Of a stretch of 64,000 bases of DNA, positions 34,725 to 47,231 are shown in pieces. Both the position numbers and the translations under genes were made by a program. The notes beneath the pieces were generated by a model. It saw nothing but the letters and a program-made list of their open reading frames with translations. It was not told the DNA's origin and did no database searches. This DNA comes from Micromussa lordhowensis (lineage: Eukaryota; Cnidaria; Anthozoa; Scleractinia; Lobophylliidae): positions 5,795,779 through 5,859,778 of the forward strand of contig OZ026607.1 of NCBI GenBank assembly GCA_964020085.1. The letters are read 5' to 3'. Every line of letters starts with the position of its first letter. The first letter of the stretch is position 1.

Positions 34725-37700
34725 ATGAGGTTTGCCTGTCTTCTTTTCTTCTTAACAACTCTGGGCCTGTCGGAATTGCATTTCTTGGGGAAACTTAAGA
34801 GAGGAAATGGGGTAAACATATGAACTATATGTTTGTCATTTTGTAGTCTGGCCTTGGAGAGAATAATTGAGCTTTAATTGTTAGGTTTAATGATAATGAG
34901 TATTGAATGTTTGACATAGATTACGAATAAAAAGCAAGAAAAACGTTAAGGAAATTTCATAGATGGAAATGTTTTAACGTTGTGCGTTTAAATTAGGACC
35001 ATGAAAAGACGGTTAATTCATTAAAGTTCAATAGATTACGTTTTTGCTTGATGACGTATTTTTTACTAAAGTTTCATTAATTTATTATTTCACAGAGACA
35101 ATTTTCCGATCGTAACTCGGTAAAACTGGAAAGAGGGATTATTGGTAAGGCTATCCTTTATCAGTTTTTTATTTTTTTTAGAAGCTGGTGATATCGATCT
35201 ATTTTGTTCGAACGGATTCAATGCTGTAAGGTATCTTATCTATATGAAGCAAGTTTCTACAAGGACTGTTGGGGGTGCTTTGTTTTTGGGTTTGGTAAAT
35301 ATTTGAATTTTTCCTACAACAAGCGCTCGACTTAAACTTAGCAAAACAAAAATTGATACTGTCGTCACGAAATCAGAACAGCTTTGAAAGGACCTACTGA
35401 TGCGCTCTTCTCCAGTAGATCTCATTCTCTGTAATGTTAAAAAAAATGAATTTAAAGTTAAATTTAATGTTTCTATATTTTCCAGCAAAACGTATTAAGC
35501 ATGAAGGTCATATAGCCCAACAAGGCTACAATAATGGGACTGTCAAACTGCATTTGGGCGACGAGAGTAGCGCAAACGAAAACGGTAAGAAGCTAATAGT
35601 TTATTTTGCCTTTGATTTGCTGTGAAATTCATTTATTTAAGGGTGTCTATAGCTATCGCGTGCTGTTGACGCCGAGGTATGAACGTGCAACAAGACAGTG
35701 TGAATCGGCATTTTCCAAGTACTAAGGTGTTGTTTGCGAGCCCCAAACCGCATTACACTAGGATTAGCAACCTTTCATCGACCCTTCTTCGGCGGGAGTA
35801 AGGGCGGGTGGAGGGAAATGCGCTGTTACTTACGGATAAAAACAAGTTGTTATTGTGTAGCACTTGGAATATTGAATTGAATGGCACCTATACCGTTGAA
35901 AGAATCTCAAAGTGAGTAAAATTGTAACCAATGTGGAGATATTCCCAGGATTTTTATAATTGTGCTTATTACGTTGTGCGGTTTTACTCGAAGAATAATC
36001 GTTTTTGCTAATTACCAAAACAGTGTACAAGAGGTGTAGCGCACGGTAGAATGTACGTAAACTACTTCGAAAATATAGTGTCTGCGTACTGTCTGGATCA
36101 TTGAAATTATTTCATGACACGCTGGATTATCGCTAGCGAAGCTGGGTAGGTCAGGGACCTACTGATGCGCTCTTCTCCAGTAGATCTCATTCTCTGTAAA
36201 GGTTTAAAACTTGAATGTAAAGTTAAATTTAATGTTTATATATTTTCCAGTAAAACGTATTAAGCATGAGGGTCATATAGCTCAACAAGGCTACAATAAT
36301 GGGACGGTCAAACTGCATTTAGGCGACGAGAGTAGCGCAAACGAAAACGGTAAGAAGCTCATAGCTTATTTTGCCTTTGATTTGCTGTGAAATTCATTAT
36401 TTAAAGGTGTCTATAGCAATCGCGCGCTGTTGACGCCGAAGCATGAACGTGCAACAGGGCAGTGCGGCGTTTTCCGAGTACTAAGGTGTTGTTTGCGAGC
36501 CCCAAACCGCATTACACTAGGATTAGCAACCTTTTATCGACCCCGATCGGAGCGATTACAGAATACAGGGCCACTTCGGTCCAACTTATTTACATGTGTC
36601 GAAGTTCTTTGTAGAACGAGGCATAATACAATAGATGCTATTCTTATTGGATGGAATCGACACGGCTAGTCTCTGTTAGTGTTTATTCGACATGCCAGAA
36701 GTCGATTTGCGCGACACCTAGAAAAAAATAGCGCAACTGGGCTATGCAGGATGGGTTAGAAATGTTGTCGATTCGACACGATTCGATCGAATCGATACGA
36801 CTCGTCTCCCGTAATGTCGATTCGACATGCCGGAAGTCGATTTGCGTGAGACTTACATCGAATCGACTTCTTACGAATCGAGTCGAATCGTCAAGAACCT
36901 GAGACGAATCGACTCAAGTTTGAAGTCACGTTTTAAGAACGAGGAAGGTTCATGCATCATTATTCCACGGGTCTTGACTTCCGGTGGTGCGGATCAACTT
37001 CTTACGAATCGAGTCGAATCGTCAAGTACCTCAGACGAATCGACTCAGTTTGGGTGTATTGGACATGGATGCTTCTTCGGCGGGAGTACGGGCGGTTAGA
37101 GAGAAATGCGCTGTTACTGACGAATAAAAGTTGTTATTGTGTAGCACTTTGAATTGAATTGAATGGCACCTATACCGTTCAAAGAATCTCAAAGTGAATA
37201 AAACCAATGTGGAGATATTCCCACGTTTTTTTTATAATTGTGCTTATTACGTTGTGCGGTTTTACTCGAAGAATAATCGCTTTTGTTAATTACCAAAACA
37301 GTATAGAAGGATTGGAGCGCACGGTAGAATGTACGTAAACTACTTCGAAAATATAGTGTCTGCATACAGTTTGGATCATTGAAATTATTTTATGGTGCAC
37401 TGGTTTAACGCTAAGTAGCCGATCAGAGCAGACTTGAAGGATCTATATAATAATGCATTCTTCTGCAGTTGATCTCATTCTCTGTAAATCTTTTTTTGAT
37501 GTTCTTTTTAAAAAAAGACATCTGGTTACATGTTTATGAACCTATTTTCCAGTAAATGCTCGTCGGAAATTTTGAATTTAACCCCTAAAGGAGACCATCT
37601 GGGTGTGACTCAAGCAAGTTGTGATCCGTAAAAGAGACCGCTTAAAAACACACAAATACGACATGCAATGAGTTTTAATTAATGATGTAAAGTCATAGTC

Positions 37701-40700
37701 ATCGAATGCTTTTATCTAAAAGTAGTTTCTAAAAGCATTGTCATAAATCGCAAGTTCTTCATCGTGTTCATGCATTGTCTCTTTGGCACTTGGTAAGAAC
37801 TGTAACCAGCCCCGGGAAACCAGCTCACAGATATTTTTAGCATGATTGTTTTGTAATTTTGTAAGAGCTAAACCCGCTGAGTTTCCTGTTATAGACAAAC
37901 AATAGGCAAAGCACAATGACATCTTGTAATAACACTTCCTTTATTGTCACTGATTAATTGGATTATAATGCTTTCTACTATTTGTAGAAATCTTTAATTT
38001 ATAATCACAGAGGTAATGCGGTAAGCAAAACAAGTTAGAAATATATGTTGGTTGCCCCTTTGGAGGGGCAACCAACATGGTGACCGGAAAGTAATCTGTC
38101 ATTGAGTTTTGCCATCGAAACGAAGAGTGATTGCTTTAGAGCTCCGACATATTGAAATTAATTCTTCTCCTAGAGCAAGTATTGTTTATTTAGTAAGAAA
38201 TAGAGCAATTATTGTAGGCCTCCGTCAGTCAGGGTCGACCATGGGGCATCCTAGTTGTGGGCTTGGCTGGAGCATCGGCGACTATAACTGTGAAGACCGA
38301 TGCGTGAATGGCAGTCCTTGTTGCAAGTGTTGCATGTGTATGCTGGCTGTTCGACAGAGCTGACACAAAGCTTTCTGCGGGCAATAGAGCAATAAACTCA
38401 TCTTTTAACCTACTCGAGAGCCTTATCGGGCCGCCATTTTAATGTCACACAACGCACAAACGCAATATTCCTTCTTCCGCGGACGGAGGGGTGGGGGAAG
38501 GGAAGGGCCTGTTTCGTAAGGATATACCCGACCCTGTTCTGTCTATAAAGCTAGTAAAATTGTATCGATTTTGCCTCAAATATGTCACTTATTCGAAATA
38601 CAATCTTTTTGAGTAAAAGAACAACGTAAGGCTACAATTTAATCCTTATGTGCTCATTTCTCAGCAAAACGTCTTCAAAGCGATCGCCGAGATATTGTTC
38701 AACGAGGTTACTATGATGAGAGCAACGCATTACAAGACGAAAGCGACGCAGGTGGGTAGATACCCGGTCGGGGGGATGGGGGGGGGGGGGCTGCCACGTG
38801 AAAGGGTCAGAGATGCTCGTTGGAAAATTTGGAAAGGAAACCATTCTGGGCGTGGCTAGATGCCACTTAAAACGGAAATGTCAGCTGCCTTTTTAGTACA
38901 GAGTGCACTGCTTAGATGGTCTAGGGGGCTGCTGTTTGCTAAGGCACTAAGGCAATAAGGTGTAAACTTCAATGTTTGTTTAACTAATTTATGTCACTTA
39001 AGGCGGGGGCACACGTGAAGGCTGTTTTGACGTCGCTTAACACGGCCTTTCTGCCAATATCTCGGTCACGTTTCAAGCGACACTAAATCTCTCTGCTTGT
39101 CTCATGAACCACTGTTTGGCGGTTTTGTGTAAATTTTTGGGTAATTTTTGGGCATTTCGGGAAAGAGATATTTTTCTCAAAGGATAGGTTAAATTGAGGA
39201 AAATATGAAATGTTGAAGATTTGATGGATTTGTAAAATTGAAATTTGAAGTGAAGAATTAGTAGACGGATACCAAACAGTCCCCTAGCAACCTTGGGCTC
39301 TCTTTTGCGGGGGTCAACTCACGGTCTGGTAGCGTTTCCAGCCCATCTTAATCCTAACAATTTCCTTTTTTATATCACTTCAAATTCCACGCCTATTCAT
39401 GTTTACCCCCGCCTTAATCAATCAGCCTCAATCAGGGCTAAATGGGGTAGGTATCCGTGTGCACTACGCAAAACGTGTCTCACTTACGTTGTGTTTTATT
39501 GAAATCATGGCAAAACTATTGTTACAATAACTGCGGAAATTCCCGCACGCTCATTGCCTAATTTTCATTGCCAATACGCGGATAGACACATGAATTTATG
39601 ACGCAACGCGTGGCGCCGAGAGCGGACAATTTGATGATTTGTTATTGTAACAAACAAATTGATGGCAGTTTTTCATGCGTCTGTCCTGTCAACAGGACAG
39701 ACGCATGAAAAACTGCCGTCGATATGTTAAATATATTTCGCAAATCTCCTGCTATCCTTGTGGTGCTGCTCTCCTAAGAACAAAAACAATTTGTTCGAAA
39801 CGCATACGGAGATTAGCTAGCGTCAGTGTCGCCTATATTTTAGGTGAAAGATACATTATATAAGGGATCACACACAAACGTAGGGTGCCTTTACTTGTGG
39901 TAGAACACAGCACTGATTTAAGACGCATGCGTTCTAGCATTGCTAGTGTGATAATTTTGATCGGGGATAGCAGCTATATTTCAGGTAACGTCAGTTCTCC
40001 CTGAACGCTATTGTGACTGCGTATCTTCTGTGATCTGAGCGAGTTACCGCTGTACACTCGCTCCCAGACTTTCGTTCCCGGTTCCCGTTTCCCCATTACC
40101 AGTTTTAGTAACTTCTGAGTATTATTGAATTTAAAATGACCGAAACTCAGCGTAAAAAAAAAACACCACAATAAAATTCAAAGCCCTCTTGACAAACGGT
40201 AATTGCAAGTTATTTTGGGGCCTTGAAAGAAAATACAAACACGAAACATATACACACTTCTAAGATTATGTCTTATCAAGTTTTTGTCCGCTCTTATTCT
40301 GCAAAGGGAAAAAACCTAGGGAGAGAGCGGCAGGGGTGAGAACTGGTGACTACTCTATCAGAGCTGTAAATCTGCACTGTCTGAGATTTTATTGCGGGTT
40401 CAAGAAGAGCCCGCAACCTATTTTCCACGCCATATCTCGATTTTGGAGCCAAATTGTTCTGCCAAAATCGATCGATAAATCCTCTTAAATCAATCAAAAT
40501 TCATTTCCACTCGAACAAAAATATTTTAAAAGATGGCCGTCGCGTCAACCAGTGCACTCGATTATTACACTTTAGTGCACTCGATTTATTATTATTTATT
40601 ATTTCTTCGGGTGCACCCTTAAAAAATACTTTGACGGTCATAACGACATAAGAAAAAACCCGATCTTTTTTCGTCTGATCTTTTCTTTTATATATCTTTA

Positions 40701-43700
40701 TGTCGATGTTCGTTATCCTTCCGACATCAGCAATTATGTCGTCATGTCATTATGCCTTCATGTCGCTTATGTCATTAGTGCGAACTACACTTTATTGACA
40801 CCTGAACTTTACCATACATCCAATATTCCAGCTAGTATGACTGTAACCAGACTGAAAATATCCACATAATTTTCTATTACAATCTTATTAAGAATAACAA
40901 TTGTGAAAGACAAACCCCCAAAAACGATTTCTGTTTTATGCCCATTTTCCAGCTAACGAATTCAGCTTTGGGGAGAACAATGGGGAAAAAGGAAACATCG
41001 TTCAAGAAGGAACCAACAAGGGAGACGTCGAGGAAGCCGTAACCAAACGCCACGCTCCGATGGGTAATGTACAAATTAAATTTTCTTCCAATATCGTAGT
41101 ACTTCTGTCCCTGAGAAAAGCTAGTGTCACCAATAGGTGCATGCATTGTATTTCTACTTGCATTTCAATATCTTTGAAAGACTTGATTTTGATTTCATTT
41201 TCTTTGGAAACTTTAAAGAAGCCACGTCACAATTTGCGCCTAAAATTTACAAGTTTGTCGTTTTAATCCGTGTTACTGCGCCTTTCGAACTCTAAATTTC
41301 AAAACTCAACCGTCAAATGCGTTTTTCGCTACCGTCAATCAAATGTTCGGCGGCTCCTCCCAACCTCCGACTTCTGCCGAGGGCACGGTAATCGAATCAA
41401 ATCGTTGAGCACAGTTCAGCCAACATAGTCGGAAGCTGGGAGGAGCCGCCGAACATTTGATTGACGGTAGCGAAAAACGCGTTTGTCGGTTGAGCTTTGA
41501 ATTATAGAGTCCGCATGTTATTGAAAAGCGCAGTAATCTTTTCCATCCTAAACCATTTTTGTTCCTTTAAGGTTTATAATTATCTCTTTGGTGTTTTTCT
41601 ATCTTAGTAAGTTTGTTTCAGTTTAAAGGTAAAGTTTAGTACGTGGCCAAAATAATTCAAACTACAGTGATTGAGCTCCTTTAAGGTGGCTCACTAGTCA
41701 AAAAGGGGCCAAAACGTTTGCTTACATATGGTAAAGAAAGGTCAATTGCATTTGATTGCACTCAAGAAGAGAAAATAAATTTTGAAGGTTTCAATGAAAA
41801 AGGTTGCTATGGCAACCAACCACAGCCTTTTGAGGTTTGATTTTGCAAGCGTCGACGCCAACAGTTCCTGCTCTTTTACAAAACAAGATTTGATTTTCAA
41901 ACAAGCATATCTATGCAATCAACTAAAGGTTTTACATTTGACTCTTGTTTTCTGCGCTTTCCACAAGCTTTATTTGGAAATAACCTTATTTAACACCAAA
42001 CCCAGTGAACAAATTATCTAGTGTCACTTGACAGACTTTAAAATGCTATGACTTTTTTAGTTTATTACATCACGACACTATCTGTCTTAGATGACCCAAA
42101 TTTCAGGAATTTCTATTAAATACTTTCCAATGTAGAAATGTTGGCGTGAAGTCAGTAGGTACAAAAGTAGACCTTTGAGAAAATTACACGTAAAGTTTCT
42201 GACATGATAGATTCAGCATTTAATAAGCCAAACATTGCGGGTGAGGGGTGCAGATTGGATATCCGGGAAGGGGGGGTGTAATGGTTGTTCTATTTTGTAA
42301 AACGTTTCCGCAATTGTAGGAAATGTTCTTTTTCATAAGGGAAATGAATGAGCCTGTGATGGTAAATCAAGCAAAGCTTTTCCCAAGTAATTATACCAAT
42401 CGAGTTGAGCGTCTCTTTACAGCCTTACTACAAAGTATTGCTCATATGTGTTAAAATTAATCTATATTTTTGGTCATGTTTTTACTGTAAACAACCGTTG
42501 CTATGGCCGTTGTTACGTAAAAAAACTTATACCACTCTGTACTTTCCTTAAATTTAGCACTTACCTAGAGGTAAATTCAGCAAGATCGATTCAAAATACT
42601 CTTTACAAGTGTTCAAGGGCTTTAAATCTTTTATTTTTAAAAAACTGTATTTTTTCTCAACGTCGTCATTTTTTTGACTAGAGAGCCACCTTAAATTAAC
42701 GTAGTAGTAATTCTGTCCCTGAGAAGAGCTGGTCACAGGAATCGGTGCATTGTATTTCTGCTTCGGAATAACTTTGTAAGATTTGATTTGATTTAATTTT
42801 ATTTGAAAACTTTACATCGGTTATTACTTGAGTGTCGAAGGCAACTTGCCTTTGCTTTGGTTTTTCATTACCACGCTCAGCGATTGGCTAAAAAACGCTC
42901 GCGCCACTTTATATTATGCTTTCCCATCCGAAGTAAAACAAAAACCAATCGTTACTCACTCGCTAACGTTTCCCCGGGGCTTAATTCCCGTCAGCTCCAT
43001 GTGTTTGCTTAAAGTTTTGATTGGTTGACTGGTTGTATGTGTCCTTTATGATTGGCCAATAAAAGAGTGATTGGCATCATTGACTTGCGTTTTTTACTAC
43101 ACTCAATTGAAAATCTCCCTTACATAGTTAATTGGTCAGTTTAATTGATCATATATTACTCCCCAATTTTCTAGCAAAACGTTTGAATGATCCCGCGGAC
43201 AGCTATCTGTTTAAGCTTAATAACGGTTCCATTGGCCAGCAAGGGGAGAACCTAGGAGGAATTCATTTGCTTAATAAGCCACAAAATGGCACCATTGTAC
43301 AGCAGGGTTTGAACCAAGGGACGCTTGACTTCACCGATAAAAGTAAGTATAGTCTGCATACAAGTGTTCCATCAGGCCGACACTTATCTCCTGTTTTTGT
43401 AGCATGAAGCGACTAGGAATATTTCTACAACCCCTTGATGGTATGCTAGTCCATCACAAGGTTACCACCAGTACTAAATTTGCCGATACCTATTTATACA
43501 CCTGGGTGGAGAGAGGAACTTTGGGAGTAAAGTGTCTCTCCCAAGAATACAGCACAATGTTCTCGGCCAGAGCTCGCACGTAAAACGGACCACTCGATCC
43601 GGAGTCGAGCGCACTAACAATGAGGCCATCGCGCCTGCACTCATTGATATAGGACCGGGTATGAAATTAATTGGATGTTTTTCTCCATTGTTTGGGAAAA

Positions 43701-46700
43701 ACAGAAGACCAAATTAAAGATATCTGTAGACGTCTAGAACGTTTGGATGAGGTGGAGGAATTTGCATTTTCGGCCATTTCGTTACGCTAAAATTTCAGAA
43801 AATGTTTGAAAGTTTCAGCCCATTTCGCAGCTATTCAGTAAAGTTGCAGATCTTGGATCTCAATTATCAGTCAGGAAAGGCATCATTTCTATACTCAGCT
43901 TTCCGTTAAACCCATTCAGAACCATGTTTTATCTCAGTGTTGTATAGCTCCTAATGAAAGTTTAGCTTAACATAAAAAGGTTTAAATCCATCTTGACTTC
44001 AGTCTCGAGTAGAAGTATCATTTCAGCGTTGTTAGCTGTCAATAGCTGGGAGTGCATTATAAGCCCTTCAGTCCGTATACATATGCACTATTACTGACCA
44101 CGAAAAGATGAACATAACTGGTTTTAGTAGCTGTATAAACGGGATAAGATTACAAAGGATTATAAAGGTTGGGATTTTGGCCGTTGGCCGTACTGGTGGG
44201 GTGGCCTCATTAACGGGTTTTTCTAATAGGAAAATGTATGGACGTTTCGCCCCGACATAAAAAGGTGGCCGCAATAATTACGAGGCGGTGTTCCACAGTA
44301 CTTCTGTCAACCTAAGCCTCGCTTCTCTGCATAGGCTCGCGGTTACATTTCATCACAGAACTGTAGCACAGAACAGCAGACAACCTCATTCCAAGAGTCT
44401 TCTGTGAACGCCGTTGAACTGCAGAGTATAATTGTAAAAGGCATGGAATTTAATTCTAATATAACCATTTCCCAGGAAAACGAAGCAGTACTTACGGCAC
44501 CAAGGACAAGTTCACCTTTAAGGAAAACAATGGCACTATTGCCCAGCAAGGTCAAAGCGTTGGCCAGATTGAGTTGACGGTCAGAGACGAAAGTGGCAGA
44601 AACAGATACGGTGAGAACTTTTACCCTATTTGTTGTAAAACCGGTCATTTTAAGAGTGCTTAACTTGTACTGTTTGCACAGCGGCATAAATGCGCAATGA
44701 TTAACACATACATCCTAGCTATGCAACGCTTTGTAATAGTAATTAGACCGAGTAATCACGCGAGTATTTCAAAATCGGACGAGCGCGAAGCGCGGGGGCC
44801 GATTTCAAATTACGAGCGCGATTTCTCCCTTAATTGAACGACACAAGGTCCAATTACTACTTAATCGTATCTATTACAAATTTCGGAATTAAAAATGTCT
44901 TTTGAGAACTTCTTTGAGCGGTAAACTTCTATGGTAATTAAATGATATGATATCTAAGCATTGTCACGGTCATCGTTGCCTTTGTTAAACTTGATGAAGT
45001 ATTAATGAGTTTGACAATTAACGCATTTAAATATGTTGCTAACAACTTCGATATTTTTCGTTTTCCAGCCAAACGTCGGAGTAATTCCGACCAATTCAAG
45101 TTCGCGGCTAACAACGGCTCTATCGAACAGCAAGGAGCAAACACTGCGGAAGTTACCGAAACCTTTACCAGAGACTTCCACCCTAACGGTAACAGCTGGA
45201 ATAGCGAAAAGGGTTCAGAGCCACCTTAAATTTTCGATTTTCGAAAATTGATAGCGGCTCTGAACAAATAAATGGGCGTCATGGAACTCATTTTAAAATA
45301 TAATCACTGCAGGCTAAGAATAAGGGAATGTTTCTTTCTCACGATTGGCTACTATCCCAAAAAGAGATATACACAGCTTATTAGCTAGCTAATTATTGAA
45401 CAATGGCTTGATACCGTTACTGTAGCATCAATTATGGAAAGAGTAGTAGGGCTTTAATCACCAGCCTCCTTAATCCTATTCTAATCTTCCCATTTTTCAG
45501 CAAACCGTCTTAACGACCCTAAGGATTATGTGTTTAGGCCGAACAATGGCACCATTCTCCAACAAGGGTTGAACAAGGGGACCATCAAATTACAGGGTAA
45601 GCCAAATGTTGGAAACATTCCTCAAGAAGGAAAGAACGAGGGAAAAATTCTGTACAACGGCAAACAAGGTACGGCAGTGATGTGTTTTGTTTTTGTTTTG
45701 AAAACCTGACATTGCTTGTTTTCATCACGTATGCATACAAATTTAAAATGTTTCTGGGGAGAATCGCCCCGTAATACTTAAGCTATTGCAATCAAGTATT
45801 GTAATGGTTAGTTTCTGTAAGAGAGTTACATCGTGGAGGCTGATTGATTCAACAAGTGTCTCGTGGCGAAGCCTAAAATACTGTCGTTTTCATCCAAGCA
45901 TGGACACTTCACGAAAAAGCATGGTGTTAATGGGAGCAAACAAAAAACGATTTCGTAGCCAAACATTTGAAGTTTTACAGCCATTTAGCAATTTGACTTT
46001 TGCGCCCAAGTTTGAAAGTAGTCGAAGTTGTTTATAAATACGGGCGCAACTTCTAGCCAGGTGTTCTTCTGTGTAAGGGTTTGAGAAATGAGGTATTGAC
46101 GATGAACGCTACGTGTTGAGCGGTCAACAGCACACAAGTACGATAAATGGTATCGCGAGACAGGTGGCATCGACTCGCCTTCAAGAAAGCACATCAGAGC
46201 ACCTAGCAAACTGTTGTATGCCGATTCGATGTTTACGAAAAACCGAAGCATTCTTTAACCGATCTCTATCAATCTCCTCGAAGAAGTCTTCGTAATCCTC
46301 CGTAGGAAAAAAGTTCTTAGCGAACGAAGACCTTAATAACGTTCATAAAAATATACAGAAAAGTTACACAAACCTAGGCCACTTAATATCCTTAGTACAG
46401 GGGCAAATATTGTAAAAAATTGGCTTTCTTTGTACCTTATACGCTGTGTTAGGTTCGCATGGTATTGTGGTAAAATGTACAGCCGCCAACTTTTTGCCTT
46501 CGGTGGATTCTATATGCTGGCGTGACGTCACGTTAAAACGTCAATTATTAATGAAGAGCCATCCTCGAATACACGGCCCACTCCCTGCGCTGATATTGCT
46601 TTAAGGCATTTGAGCTCTAGATTGGCGCATACTCAAAGAGGCTTACGCTCTGATGCAGTTTGATGCAGTTTCTGTAAAGAAAAAAATCATAGGATGGGAC

Positions 46701-47231
46701 CACCATGAGAAAAGGTTGGAACTGGTCGTTGCCTCGCGTGTAAATCACGGATTTTGGTCTCATTTATGGTATACAGGAGAAAACGCCGCTATCAATGACT
46801 ATTTTTAGCCGACAAGGTTTCTTTTGCACCCGAAAAAATGATAACAAAAATGCTACCTACCTGTTTTAAAGTGGTAACTTTTAGGGGTCAAGAAAGCTTG
46901 AGCCACGCCGAGATTGGTCTCATTTAGGAATAAACTAAAACTTTCTGGCGGGCATCACCGGTATTTTTTCATGGGATTCCCCTTCCACTGAACAAAATAA
47001 TCTCTATATTATGAAGCACTACTGACGGTGGTAGGTAGCCAATAAAAAGTATCAGAATGTTTTCATGCTCACCAAAAGCCTCAGGTTTAATTCTTAAATT
47101 TTAACGTGTTTATTTTTCTAGTGACAACTCGAGATCTAACCGAGGGCAAACAGTTTACCTATGCGGGAACCAGTGGCACTGTGATTGACCAAAAAGGAAC
47201 CAACACTGGAACTATCAAGGATAAGGAATAA
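34725..47231 (+). CDS. Secreted repeat precursor with Lys-Arg-bounded, curlin-like modules (11 exons, 410 aa)
   Basis: Not a family I recognise. Coding exons: 34725-34811, 35096-35144, 35486-35584, 36251-36349, 38665-38751, 40953-41063, 43175-43342, 44476-44610, 45069-45188, 45501-45668, 47122-47231. All borders are GT-AG, phases join and the frame ends at TAA. Residues 1-16 form a signal peptide (MRFACLLFFLTTLGLS). From exon 3 on, internal exons are phase 1-1. Most start with Ala/Val/Arg-Lys-Arg (KR at 25, 47, 80, 113, 179, 235, 280; also 172), like processing sites in peptide precursors. Each module carries a core like NNGTIxQQGxNxGTI (about ten copies). The same core recurs in the convergent giant gene at 48951-59282. 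Secretion is well supported; cleavage into peptides and amyloid-like folding are inferences. Confidence 0.85.
35486..35584 (+). CDS. Module exon 3 of the secreted precursor (tandem-duplicated)
   Basis: Encodes AKRIKHEGHIAQQGYNNGTV and a following acidic tail, 33 codons in phase 1-1. The exon and its flanking introns are duplicated about 765 bp downstream (36251-36349). The two copies differ at only a few bases. Confidence 0.85.
36251..36349 (+). CDS. Module exon 4, recent duplicate of exon 3
   Basis: Encodes the same 33-residue module, with Val instead of Ala before Lys-Arg. The shared intron words GGACCTACTGATGCGCTC and CTCATTCTCTGTAA lie at the same distance upstream of both exons. Confidence 0.85.
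36544..37072. mobile_element. 529-bp insertion rich in GATTCGAC words, delimited by the tandem duplication
   Basis: The intron copies after exons 3 and 4 are collinear except that copy 2 is interrupted between CTTTTATCGACCC and TTCTTCGGCGGGAG. The inserted block holds many direct and inverted TCGATTCGAC/GAATCGACTC words. It is therefore younger than the duplication. Confidence 0.8.
37553..37650 (+). pseudogene. Decayed third copy of the module exon
   Basis: The upstream intron matches copies 1 and 2 (a CTCATTCTCTGTAAAT word, then TATTTTCCAG). It is followed by TAAATGCTCGTCGG where the others have an AAACGTATTAAG-type start. The phase-1 frame meets a stop after about seven codons and the rest is not alignable by eye, so the exon looks dead. 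Confidence 0.55.
38049..38078. repeat. Short perfect hairpin
   Basis: TTGGTTGCCCC and GGGGCAACCAA flank a TTTGGA loop. It is intronic in the secreted precursor gene. Confidence 0.6.
39664..39717. repeat. Perfect 26-bp inverted repeat with a 2-nt spacer
   Basis: The arms begin GGCAGTTTTTCATGCGTCTG and are exactly complementary. It lies in the intron between exons 38665-38751 and 40953-41063. Confidence 0.9.
41290..41509. mobile_element. Fold-back element with arms of about 80 bp
   Basis: The arms contain GCTACCGTCAATCAAATGTT and its complement, continuing through CGGCGGCTCCTCCCA. The spacer is about 60 bp. It is intronic. Confidence 0.88.
41681..42695. mobile_element. 1-kb element with AAGGTGGCTC inverted ends
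   Basis: The ends TTAAGGTGGCTCACTAGTCA and TGACTAGAGAGCCACCTTAA are inverted. No transposase is present. Single similar ends occur near 9821 and 45217. Confidence 0.75.
43373..43640 (-). mobile_element. tRNA-derived SINE
   Basis: On the minus strand a tRNA-like head (ATGGCCTCATTGTTAGTGCG and CTCGACTCCGGATCGAGTGG) is followed by a body with CTTGTGATGGACTAGCATAC and CTAGTCGCTTCATGCTAC. This composition is familiar from cnidarian SINEs. It begins just after the exon at 43175-43342. Confidence 0.7.
45780..46300 (-). other. Possible relic open reading frames in the last large intron
   Basis: Minus-strand frames contain coding-like runs (EDYEDFFEEIDRDRLKNAS; YLCAVDRSTRSVHRQYLISQ; NTWLEVAPVFINNFDYF) split between frames. 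This could be a decayed transposon gene or a retrocopy. No family was recognised. Confidence 0.3.

Noticed and set aside
37716..37922. 68-residue minus-strand frame
   Set aside because: It looks weakly protein-like but is short, has no family match, and lies within an intron on the opposite strand.
38109..38363. Plus-strand frame with a Cys-rich end (NCEDRCVNGSPCCKCCMCM)
   Set aside because: It looked like a small disulfide-rich peptide. However, it has no signal peptide, lies in an intron of the secreted-module gene, and its N-terminal half has no protein-like pattern. I could not support it as a gene.
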